From positions 10,602,001 to 10,666,000 of the forward strand of contig OY540812.1 of assembly GCA_961205875.1 (NCBI GenBank): DNA of 64,000 nt, read 5' to 3'. The DNA comes from Sialis fuliginosa. Lineage: Eukaryota; Arthropoda; Insecta; Megaloptera; Sialidae. The position numbers and the translations under genes were made by a program. The stretch's first letter is position 1; each line of letters begins with the position of its first letter. The notes below the pieces were generated by a model. That model saw only the letters and a program-made list of their open reading frames with translations. It ran no database searches and was not told the origin of the DNA. Shown here in pieces: positions 48,811 to 60,084 of this stretch.

Positions 48811-49594
48811 CTAGAAAATATCAAATTTTCAGCACTGTTAATTTTGTGAATAATTCAATTAATATAATCAACAAAAATGTAAGACTGTTTAAATTCTGTA
48901 AGTAATAATCAGCCTTAACTACTACTAATTATAAACTGCATTGCGAACTGACTTAGAAAATAAAACGACTGCCATAATTGTGATTTAGTTTATGATTGGT
49001 AAATATATAAGACTAATGGGCTATAAGCAATAACAATTAAAAGATATTAATCATGTGCCATTAGTTTAAATTTTTTTGTTAAAAGGGGGGGGAGGTGGGC
49101 AAATTTTATTTGAATTCAGTTTTATATTTGAAAATAAAGTTTCAGTTTTTGAAAATGATATTTTAATTAATTTTGTAAATTTGAAAATAAAGACTGATTC
49201 ATAATTCTGTAAACTGTTGAAATTATTAATTTTAAATGATTCACAAAATTAACTAATGCTAAAAGAACTATAATGCTTTATAGACAGACATCTATATGCA
49301 ATTAAGAAACAATTTTAAATAATTTAACTGGATTTGTACATATGAAATTTTACCCGCTACATAATGGTTATAAAAAAAATTTATAACAAAACGTATGTCA
49401 TTCCAACTTATTGTAACAAAATTGTCGATAATGAATCTAGTCTCATTTAAAACTACCGGCATTTGATATATATATAATACCAATTACCATATTATTTTTA
49501 AAATATTATGGGTATTTTATTTTTTATCTGAAATTCTGAACAAGCAGTTATGTAAAATGTATTATTAATTGTATATGCTTTAATTTTCATACAA
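48811..49594. other. AT-rich intergenic, nothing recognised
   Basis: No gene or repeat end found; a short G-run lies near 49,085. Confidence 0.5.
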
Positions 49595-49789
49595 TAAGGG
49601 TTGATCCAGACTATTGTGCTGGTCACGATCCGGTCTCGCTCCAATCAAATATAAATATACAATAAACAATGAAATCATTCACACTATAGGTATCGTGCCA
49701 GTCTCGGTCCAATCACGCTCCGATACAGTATTACTATACTGAATATTTGACTGGAGTGAGACCGGCACGATAGTCTGGATCGACCCTTA
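49595..49789. mobile_element. MITE with TAAGGGTYGATCCAGACTAT ends
   Basis: The 20-bp ends are inverted with one mismatch. Inside, CGGTCTCGCTCCAATCA, CAGTCTCGGTCCAATCACG and the complement TGACTGGAGTGAGACCGGCA form three related copies in alternating orientation. Length 195 bp, non-coding. Confidence 0.8.
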
Positions 49790-51547
49790 AACAGTAAATA
49801 CGTAACAATTTTTTATAATGTTTAGTTTTGAGACAAAGTATATTTAATTTTATCGATAATGGTTACATTAAGGCTATACCTTAGCTTTTTCATTTATTTC
49901 TAAATGTAATTTTTATTTTTTTATGGAATATGATAAATGTATTTGTACTTTATTAAAATTGTCTGTATTGTTTAGAAAAATGAGTTTAGTGTGGTGTTTA
50001 ACATATTAGTATTACAAGTTTATAAAAATTTACAGGCAAAAATTTTATATTTAGAATTATCAAATAATTTTTAATGTGTCATTTTCAATACTTGATGAGA
50101 TTAAAAAATCCTAAAAATATCACAATAAGTTTTAATTTAATTTATATATATATATTTATTATTTGGTGATTCTGAAACTCGTAATTCATCTAAATGTGAT
50201 GATCTGAGATTAATAAATTTTATTTCAGAAATAATATCATTTACAAGCAGGTTGTGATTAAAATATATTAATTTTAATGCACAATATTTTTTACATATTT
50301 AATTTGTGACAATTATTTGAATTAAGACTTATACTAATTCAGCAGAAATTTTCAATTAGTAGAAGCTTCATTCCTTTTTAGATTTTGAAATCGATAAGTT
50401 AGATTTTATGTGTATCTATTAATGGTATTTCAATAATTCCAAACTTTTATAGAAAAACCTATTATTTGGAATTCTTATGTGTTTTGTCATAGATTTATAC
50501 ATAACAATAAATTGTGGTTGTGTACGTATAATTTAGATTAGAAATGATAGCTGTTAGAAATATCTCATACATTCTGATAATTTTTTTATAACAATGTCTA
50601 TACGTTTGTTCAGTGCTGTAGCGTATCTGAAAATGAGGTAATTGAAGCCTTTTTTGTTCATTGTCACTCCAAATTTGCTGCCCCCAAACCACAATATTAC
50701 ACCTCATAGTAATTTTGATTACCTACACTTGCTATGATAAAAACATAGATACCCATTGAATCCAACAATTATTAGACCTTTCCAACAAACTTTTTTGTAA
50801 TAAATTCACAAATATAGTCTAATGGTGATAATATTATATTTATTATATATATTATTATATTATATCATATATTAAGTATGTTTAATATATGATTATATTT
50901 ATATTCACAACTGATATTGCTGGTACAGAAACACATCAGAATTTCATAAGTTTTTCAATTACAATCGATAAACTAAATCTCAGTTATGAAGTATGGTAAA
51001 AGTCTACTTATTTATTTTGAATTTTTAGCAAAATGTTATGACAAATACTATTGATTAAATGTGCTTTCACATGATATTAAAACCGATAACATAAACTTTG
51101 AACAATATGTGGAATTAAAAAATTAATATGTCATAAAGTATTAAAGTTTTTTTTATTAATTATGTGAAAGCATATTAAAAATCAATGGTTTGTATTATTT
51201 ATTATACTTAAAAACAGTAATGTTAATTTAACATGACAAAACATTTGTATTTATCAATGCAGTACAAATCTCATGCATTGTCATCTTCACTAATATTGTT
51301 ATTCACACACAAATATTCATTATCATACATATAAAATAATTAGATATAATCTGCAATAATGTTGTTTATGTAGACAATTTTTAGTGTCAAATAAATATTA
51401 GTCTCAATTTGTGTTGTGTCATAATCGTAAGTTTATGCTCAATTTTTTACTCAAATATATATATCGAAAGACGAATGTTGTTTTACTTTCTTTGTTCTTT
51501 TACTTTTGTTTTAGAGAGAAAACAACAAATACTTTTTTTGTCTTAAA
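49790..51547. other. AT-rich intergenic, nothing recognised
   Basis: No gene. TA-rich low-complexity sequence near 50,830-50,900. Confidence 0.55.
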
Positions 51548-53913
51548 ATTATTAAGTATATGGGGCATTCCACGCCAAATCACTGAGGTCGTGACCCCGA
51601 ATATTTTTGATTTTCCTGATTTTTTGATATTTAGTACTTATCCAGAGTAGCTTCTACGATTTTTTTCAGATTTTTATTTTAACCCCCCTAAAAGTTACGG
51701 GGACTTGAACATTTTTGAAATTTTTCGATTAACATTTTTCAAATGCCTGTAACTCCGCGAAAAATTGAGATATCATCGAATTTATTTTTTTATTTTCTTT
51801 GTTTTGAAATGCAGTTTTATAAAAAAAAAAATACAAAAAAGTGAAATTTTTGATTCTTAAATTTTTATTTTATTTTAAAAACAAAAATTAATTTTTGAAA
51901 AAGAGTGCCGTTTTTTTTTTCTTTCAAAAAATTCTCATAAATTCTTCATTCAATTTGAAAGATTTTAAGACTAATCCGGTCGTGGTATCATTTTTCGTTC
52001 TATTTTTTTTCGAATTTTAAAAATTTTCAAATTTTATATATTTTTCATTTTTTGCAGGAAATGTACGCTTTTAAACAAAATATAAATTTGGAAGTGATAC
52101 ACGTTTATTAAAAATATATCAAAAAAAAAAGATTTCCAAAAAAATTTCCCCCACCCCCTTTTTTGGCCGAATAACGATTTTTTTAAGTTATGAAATCGAG
52201 ATTTATTTCAAGAATACCTTATTTTTCGAAATACCCCTTATTATGCATGTTAGAGGCTCATTCTCTTCGTTTTTTATTGATATTTCATTTAAAATTAGTT
52301 TTAGAGCCGAATATTCAATTTTGGCCGAATGCGGTACCAAAACATTAAATTTGTTTTTTGTCAAAATAATCGATTTTGAAACTGCTGCCAAAAATTTTTG
52401 TTTCAACCAAAATTATTCCGATATAGGTCATTTTATTTTATTTTTTATGTAGTTTTTAAATATCTTTATATTTTTTTTATTGATCAAAAACTTTTAAAGT
52501 TACGTTTGTTTTAAGATGTCTTATTTTCCAAAAAAACGCTCCAGTGGTTATGAGACACTACACTGTTTATAACATTAAAAGTTGCTATTAAATAAATACG
52601 AAATAGATATACAAAGTTTTTAGTTTTTTGTAAGTTTTGTAATTAGTCTAAAAAAATTAAACCTACATAGATTTGTAAGGAATTTCATAACGACTTAAGT
52701 GGTATATTTTATATTCGATTATCAGAAGCCCAGACATTTCAGAAAGAAAATTCCTGTAAATTCTTGTTTAATACATGAGTAATGAGTTGTTTTATAAAAA
52801 TTGTATCTCACTTAGGAGCTCAATATGAAAAAAAGTTTTTACAGTATTTTTTTGAGGATTAAAAAAATGAACTTTTGGCCAAAATTTGGCACAGTTTGGA
52901 GTATGAAAAATTGTTTTATGGGTGTGAATAAAGCGTTTTTTGGAAAATAAAACATCTTAAAACAAAAAACAACAACAAAAAAAATATAAAGATATTTAAA
53001 AACTACATAAAAAATAAAATAAAATGACCTATATCGGAATAATTTTGGTTGAAACAAAAATTTTTGGCAGCAGTTTCAAAATCGATTATTTTGACAAAAA
53101 ACAAATTTAATGTTTTGGTACCGCATTCGGCCAAAATTGAATATTCGGCTCTAAAACTAATTTTAAATGAAAGATCAATAAAAAACGAAGAGAATGAGCC
53201 TCTATAACATGCATAATAAGGGGTATTTCGAAAAATTAGGTATTCTTGAAATAAATCTCGATTTCATAACTTAAAAAAATCGTTATTCGGCCAAAAAAGG
53301 GGGTGGGGGAAATTTTTTTGGAAATCTTTTTTTTTTGATATATTTTTAATAAACGTGTATCACTTCCAAATTTATATTTTGTTTAAGAGCGTACATTTCC
53401 TGCAAAAAATGAAAAATATATAAAATTTGAAAATTTTTAAAATTCGAAAAAAAATAGAACGAAAAAAGATACCACGACCGGATTAGTCTTAAAATCTTTC
53501 AAATTGAATGAAGAATTTATGAGAATTTTTTGAAAGAAAAAAATAACGGCACTCTTTTTCAAAAATTAATTTTTGTGTTTAAAATAAAATTAAAATTTAA
53601 GAATCAAAAATTTCACTTTTTTGTATTTTTTTTTATAAAACTGCATTTCAAAACAAAGAAAATAAAAATAAAAATTCGATGATATCTCAATTTTTCGCGG
53701 AGTTACAGGCATTTGAAAAATGTTAATCGAAAAATTTCAAAAATGTTCAAGTCCCCGTAACTTTTAGGGGGGTTAAAATAAAAATCTGAAAAAAATCGTA
53801 GAAGCTACTCTGGATAAGTACTAAATGATATCAAAAAATCAGGAAAATCAAAAATAGTCGGGGTCACGACCTTAGTGATTTGGCGTGGAATGCCCCATAT
53901 ATATACTTAATAA
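51548..53913. repeat. 2.4-kb fold-back element with ~1-kb arms
   Basis: Left arm 51,548-52,540 and right arm 52,931-53,913 are inverted copies with only scattered differences. The outer end GGGGCATTCCACGCCAAATC is answered by GATTTGGCGTGGAATGCCCC; the inner end TCTTATTTTCCAAAAAAACG is answered by CGTTTTTTGGAAAATAAAAC-like sequence. A loop of about 390 bp separates them. The outer ends abut TATA on both sides, so a TA target is possible. The frames at 52,203-52,452 and 52,839-53,057 are mirror shadows of the arms, and no transposase is encoded. Confidence 0.92.
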
Positions 53914-54165
53914 TTTAATATAATATATATTATATTAACGTAATGATACTCGATAAAGATATTTAATTATTAATAACCTAATGATATTTTTAGATTGATT
54001 TCAAGAAAAAAATTGCATTGTAATTAAGGGAAGGAGGCATGGTCATTTATTTGTTTTCTTTGAAGTAAGATGAAATTATATTTTAAATTGATCCACAGGG
54101 ATAGTATGTACTTTCATTTTTAATTAATTAAGGCATAGATGATTTCAATAACGATTCTTTTGCGT

Positions 54166-54308
54166 GTATCTTGGCTTTTGGGTGTAAGCCGCGTCGGTTT
54201 GGTCGTGTTATCGGCCAACGTTTCATCACACATTGCAGTGGACATCTTCAGGGCTCTTCTAAGCGTGCACTTTTAGAAGATCACCGCGGAAGCCTCAAGA
54301 CTTGTATA
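54166..54308 (-). repeat. CTGAAGATGTCC-family repeat with 13-bp target duplication
   Basis: The 143-bp insert is flanked by the exact direct repeat GATTCTTTTGCGT (54,153-54,165 and 54,309-54,321). Read on the minus strand it runs from CAAGTCTTGAGGCTTCCGCG through a small hairpin with AAGTGCACGCTT, CTGAAGATGTCCACTGCAAT and GATGAAACGTTGGC to CCAAGATAC. It shares both ends with the repeat at 27,867. A 13-bp duplication is unlike the 2- or 8-bp duplications of the MITEs here and points to retroposition. Confidence 0.82.
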
Positions 54309-54541
54309 GATTCTTTTGCGTTATTTATGTATGGAGTCACTAACTACCTACATATTATACCCAGTGACGTAACTTCAAATTTACGGCCCCTGACAAATTT
54401 TTAATATGGGGACCTCTAAAAAATAAAAAATTAAGGAGACCAAAAAAAAGGCACCTGGATCACTAGGGTGGACCGACGTCACAACTGTCAAAATATTCAG
54501 AATAAAGATGATGTAATAATATACAGGTTAACTGTCCTTAC

Positions 54542-54749
54542 TAGGGTGACCAGGTCTCAAGTTTTGACCCGGAATCTCAGGGTTTGCATACTGGTTCTCC
54601 GGGCTCAGGGTTTCGGTGCAAACAGGGAGTGCAAAAGTGCAAATTAGGGTAATAAATTTTATGAAAATAAAAATAAAAATAAAAAGGATAAAAAAGGGGT
54701 CTTCATTTATTATGTCAGGGTTTACAAAAACTAAAATCTGATCACCCTA
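54542..54749. mobile_element. MITE, TAGGGTGACCAG family, copy 2
   Basis: Ends TAGGGTGACCAGGTCT and AATCTGATCACCCTA, 208 bp. Flanking GTCCTTAC and CTCCTTAG agree at 6 of 8 positions. It lacks about 55 bp of the interior present in the copy at 28,859. Confidence 0.82.
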
Positions 54750-55583
54750 CTCCTTAGTTAAGGCAATCTATGGGGGTGAAAAGAAGTTAATAAAGTATAA
54801 AAACTGAAACGAGTTAAATAATTCTGTCAAATAAAAATTCCCACATGTTATCATTTATATTAAGCACATTCAACTCTATTTTAATTTCCGACACGTGATT
54901 TTTGATAGTTGTGACGTCATTAACCCAAATGTCAACGTTGACAGACAGTATGTAATAAGGGGGGCGGGGGAGCTGGATTGGTATTTAATTATGAATTAAA
55001 ATTTTTAATTAAAAGACCTAAAAAAGTCCTGGTAATAGTAATAAGATTAAGATTATAATGATTCACTGAACGTATAACATGAAAAACATCTGACATTTTC
55101 ATGATTTATAAATATAATTAATTTTTGATTAATTAAATGACATTCATTAATAACAAATCACAAAATAATAAACAATTAGATAATAGGAATGATCTCCGAG
55201 ATTAATTATAGAATTGCACGTGCAATGCAAATACGGTTGTAAAATATTTCTTGTTTCTCTTTCTAGTTTCAGTAAAATAGTATCTCTTTCCTTTATTTTT
55301 TTTAAAATACACTTATCGCACTATAGTACTTCCAGCTGTTCATGTGGTTGGTTCAGAACAGTTGAATTTTGTAACGGATTTTTAACGGTTTAACTCATAT
55401 TTTTTATATTTTATATACTGAAGATCTTTTTATTTCTTTTAATAATACATTACATTTAGTTAGTTTTTACAGTAAGTCTAATATTTATTTTATAATTTGT
55501 TATATTTGGCTCGTCTGTATTATTTTTTAAATTTTGATAATTTAAAACTTGGACCTGTGATTTTATGATTTTTATAATATAAA
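54750..55583. promoter_or_regulatory. Cdc20 upstream region
   Basis: AT-rich, non-coding, and likely to contain the Cdc20 promoter and 5' UTR. No TATA box or initiator stands out. A G-rich stretch GGGGGGCGGGGGAG lies near 54,958. Confidence 0.4.
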
Positions 55584-58520
55584 ATGGCACAATTCAAATA
55601 TATGAATGATTTGAATAGTCTTTTAACGATGGATGGACCAATTAATAAAGGTCCAGTACCTAGATGGCAATTAAAAGGATCTGATAGTAGCTCTAATAAC
55701 ATAAGTCTTAATTCATCAAAACAAAAACTTGTGTCTTCGGGTTCATTTAATTCAAGCAGTGCTAATAATTCAAAAACACCAAAAAAATCTGTATCTTCTG
55801 ATGTTCTCCGAAAGAAAAAGACCCCATCAAAAACACCGTCAAAGAGTAAATCTCCTAGTAAGTAAATAAATTATTTTAATCAAATCACGTTTAATTTCGG
55901 ACAAAATAAATATTTCATTTTATTTTCTAATAGGTCGAACAAATTCTAAAACTCCAACGCCAAATAAAGGTTCAAAGACACCGACAGCAGGAGATAGATT
56001 TATACCATTAAGAAGTACCACTAATTTTGATTTGGGTCATTACAAGGTGAGATAAAAAAATATTGTAAATACCATAAACTCAGGTTATTTAACCTATGCA
56101 GATTACTTTGGTGAGTGTTTAGATTTCTGCTATTCCATTGAGTTCACAAGCCAATGAAGTATTGTTCAGTTTAGGTCATATTCGTCGAGTTACTGCAAAA
56201 TCCAGATAACTCCACTATTAAAATTTTTTTAGTTAAGTACATTTCTTACATTACTACACTTAAAAATTTTACCTACGTCTACTGTAAAAACATGATAAAT
56301 CTCTTACAGATATAAAGGGTCAGTACGCATGTGCAAAAATAAGGTAAAATCCACTTTGACCAAAATTTAACCAATTAGAACCAGATATCTTAGAAACTAT
56401 AAAATGTGACTTATTTGGTTTTTGCAGTAACCCGACGATATATGGCACTGTATACTCTTCGATTGTAATCGTGAACTAAAAGGAATGGATTAGATCAAAG
56501 TAATCCGAGTTTACTGTACATGTTATATCAACTGTTTTATGTTAGGGCAATCTTGAATTAAAATAAAAGTATTTTATGTGAAAAATTAAGTTTTTCCTAA
56601 AATGTTCGTAACGTAAAAAATATTGTACTGTATTGAAAAAATTTGGTTATTTTTAAATAGGTTAATCAAGCAACAGATGAAAATGAAATTATTATGAGTC
56701 CTTCACAAAAAGAAATGCAACGTATCATGGCTGATAATTTACACGGAGGTGACATTTCAAAACAACGTATTCTTGCATTTCAAAACAAAGCACCTGCAGC
56801 TCCTGACGGCTATCAAAATCCATTAAGAGTTGTATACACACAAACAAGAACGCCAGCAACATTGAAAAGTTCTACTCGCTTTATACCACAAGCCCCAGAT
56901 AGAATTCTAGATGCACCAGATATTATTGATGATTACTGTAAGTGATATTTAATAAATTGTAATGATCAAACATTATGAAAATGATATTGCTAATAAGTCG
57001 TTTTTGAACTTATATGTCTTATTTTATATTCTTGTAGTTTGTTTATTAAAAAAAACTTGAAATTGTAAATAAGTATAAATGTTTAAATATTCTGTATCTT
57101 TTTTTTAGATTTAAATTTAGTTGACTGGAGTAGTAACAATTTACTAGCCGTTGCATTAGGAGCTCAAGTATATCTGTGGAATGCAGGAACAGGCGGTATT
57201 GAACAATTACTTGAATTACCTTCCGGAGATCATGTATGTTCATTATCATGGATACAAGATGGAAACCATATTGCAGTAGGTACAACAACTGGCACAGTGG
57301 AGTTGTGGGATTGTGGAAGAATGAAACGACTTAGGGTTAGTAAAGAAATGTGTATTTTATTTATTTCAATTTAAAAATTAATATAATGTAACTCAAAGTT
57401 TGACAAAGACATCATAAATAGCCATTTTGTATGTGCTTAGTGTTTCCTAGGAATCTGTTTTCATTAAATTGTAATCAATTTATAGACGATGGAAGGACAT
57501 TCGTCTCGTGTAGGTTCGCTAGCTTGGAATTCATACATCGTTTCGAGTGGATCTCGTAGTGGACAGATAATACATCATGATGTTAGACAACGTGAACATA
57601 GAGTATCAATTCTTAATGGTCACACGCAGGAAGTTTGTGGTCTACGTTGGTCACCAGATGGCCGTTACTTAGCCAGTGGTGGTAATGATAATATGCTGAA
57701 TATTTGGCCACAAGTTTTAGGGCAATGCTATACGGCGAATACACCTTTATTTAGTTTTAAGTAAGTTTTCAACTTTAATTTAATTTTTTAATACCTCATA
57801 AACGTACATAACTACAATATTGATTATATTATTTCAGTCAACACCAGGCAGCTGTTAAAGCTGTAGCATGGTGCCCATGGCAACCACACGTTCTAGCATC
57901 TGGTGGCGGTACCGCAGACAGATGCATTCGTTTCTGGAACTGTCATACGGGTGCTTGTACTTACACCGTTGACACTCATTCACAAGTCTGTGCATTGTTG
58001 TGGTCGAATACTTACAAAGAAATTATATCAGGACACGGATTTGCAAATAATCAGTTGATTATATGGAAATATCCAGCGATGACTAAAGTGAGTGCAAAAC
58101 TTTAAATTTTGTATCATAAATATAATTGAATGCTAATTGTGGTTTTTGAAGAGGACTTTAGAGTCTTCCTTAAAAATGAACTGATTTAATACTTGTTATT
58201 TAAAGCAACAAAGATACCTTAAAAATTGAATTTTTTTTTTCTCTATAAAATTAGTAGGTACAAAAACGCAGTTTGCACGATTAAAATTTTTTTTTCTATC
58301 TATTTTAATATTTTTATTTCTTTCGTAGGTTGCAGAACTGACAGGACATTCAGCGCGTGTGTTACATTTAGCAATGTCGCCAGACGGTACGACTGTGTTA
58401 TCAGCCGGAGCTGATGAAACTCTCAGATTGTGGAAATGTTTCATGTCCGATCCACAAAAGAAAAAAGATCCAGTAGTAACAAAAACGAAAAATAGCATTC
58501 TTGCACAAAGTATACGTTAG
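55584..58520 (+). CDS. fzy: Cdc20/Fizzy, activator of the anaphase-promoting complex
   Basis: Binds and activates APC/C so that securin and cyclin B are destroyed at anaphase; it is also the checkpoint target of Mad2 and BubR1. Seven exons join in frame: 55584-55857, 55934-56046, 56661-56937, 57109-57335, 57486-57760, 57838-58087 and 58329-58520, giving 535 residues. The N-terminus is Ser/Thr-Pro and Lys rich with several KTP(S/T) sites. The C-box DRFIPLRS is at 112-119, [20 protein letters not shown] at 164-183, and the Mad2-binding position RVVYTQ at 185-190. A seven-bladed WD40 propeller follows, with family signatures [59 protein letters not shown] and [14 protein letters not shown]. The protein ends in the APC-docking Ile-Arg tail (SIR). 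I find no KEN motif; the corresponding place reads ATDENE. It is closer to insect Fizzy than to Cdh1/Fzr. Confidence 0.97.
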
Positions 58521-58948
58521 GTATTATAATTTTGTGATTATAAAGTGAATTCTGGAAATAATGCATCTTTCTAGTGTTTTATAGACAATTATCACGAAAA
58601 TTATTTTATTCTAAGAATTCATATTTATGTTGACTGACTATGTTATAGTAAAATAACAGCAATCATAACTGCCATTTTAGAGTATATTAGTCGTTTTTAT
58701 TATCATATTAATTATAAATTTTAATTTTATTATTTTTGTCTTCACTGTGTTGATATCTTTTTATGTATTTTAATACAATGTATCTCTTAATATTAATATT
58801 TTATGTATTTTTATTTCAAACATTTTAATAAAGGTGCAGAAGCTTCATTATTTTTTAAATACAATTGGAAACAAGATTATATTTTATTTCTTAATTAAGA
58901 ACATTATTCCAATTCCAAGTGAAAAGTAAATATAGGTTTCGTTATAAG
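58521..58948. terminator. Cdc20 3' UTR with polyadenylation signal
   Basis: An AATAAA at 58,827-58,832 lies about 310 bases after the stop and is followed by a U-rich stretch. It is the best candidate for the Cdc20 3' end. Confidence 0.55.
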
Positions 58949-59552
58949 TAATGACCGACCGAAGGTTCAGTTTTGGCTTAAAATCTGTGTTTCGGCCAAA
59001 AAATGGCCGAAACTGTGTTTTCACGTTTTGCCGAGCGCTCGACTGTACTCGACTCGATTTGTACGTCTGCCCGAATACTTGGCGTGTAACGCATGTACCA
59101 GGTAGTCAGCTCCTCAGAACAATAAAATAATTACATTTATTTGGCATATATATTCTAGAAATATTTATGAGTTATAGATATTTCTAAAATATATGCCAAA
59201 TAAATGTGATTCCACTGATTTCTAGTAATTTTATGTTCTTTGTGCAGAATTAATGTTTTTTTTCTATAAAATGGATATTTTATATAACTTTTTTGTTGTT
59301 GCAATAATAAATAATTCATAATAAATTATACTACATATTCATAACATTAACTACATATAAATATGTCGTTGCTTTGAGTTTAGTTTTAACGTTTTAAGCT
59401 ATTAATGTTGAATTTTTTAGCGTATTTAAATTATTTTATATCTATATTATTTTTCCTAACCAAAAATAAGCAAAAACATAAATAAAAAACTTGTTTCAAA
59501 TTTTTTTTTAAGTTTCGGTTTCGACTCAAAAATCAGTTTCGATCGGTCATTA
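58949..59552. mobile_element. Non-autonomous hAT-like element, 604 bp
   Basis: Ends TAATGACCGACCGAA and TTCGATCGGTCATTA are inverted, and the element is flanked by the identical 8-mer GTTATAAG (58,941-58,948 and 59,553-59,560). Just inside the ends, TTTTGGCTTAAAA and CAGTTTCGG-type words recur. A further palindrome at about 59,135-59,208 (ATTTATTTGGCATATAT and complement) lies inside. No coding capacity. Confidence 0.88.
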
Positions 59553-60084
59553 GTTATAAGATAAAATATTTGTATTATTTAACTGTTTTGTATTTTTTTT
59601 GGTATTTGTTTGATTATATATTCCACAAATGATTCAATTCAGGTAATCTCTGGATCCTAATCTCTTGTGGCGAACTTGGGGTTAATTATGGCCCAAAATG
59701 GTATAATATTGGTGCACAGGTATATTATATGTACATCTGTGATGTACATATTTTTTTCATAATAAACATAAGATATCAATATAAGTAGTTTTTTTCAGTA
59801 AATTAAAATAGTAATGATTATGGACAAATGATTTATAAAAATAAATTTTGAGAATTACTGATTTTTATTCTTTAACTCCAATTTACTAGTATCATAGTCT
59901 ACCAAATAAATAGATAAAGATTTTCTGTTGTACATACATGAATAATTAAACTGAATAACTGTAGTTCACCTACCTGATTCTACCTGAAGGTTAAGGTGGC
60001 ATATAGGTTACAGTTCAAGGATAAACTGGTTTCTTTGATTTTTTATGGCAAGTGTCACCTGTGGATGCTGTGATTGTCTACGAG
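59553..60084. other. Inturned upstream region
   Basis: AT-rich; no clear promoter element. A pyrimidine-rich stretch ending GGCAAG at 60,052 could be a splice acceptor, in which case the first coding exon of Inturned would begin further upstream. Confidence 0.4.

Noticed and set aside
52203-53057. Frames inside the large fold-back as a gene with two copies
   Set aside because: The two sets are mirror images from the inverted arms and show no protein family resemblance.
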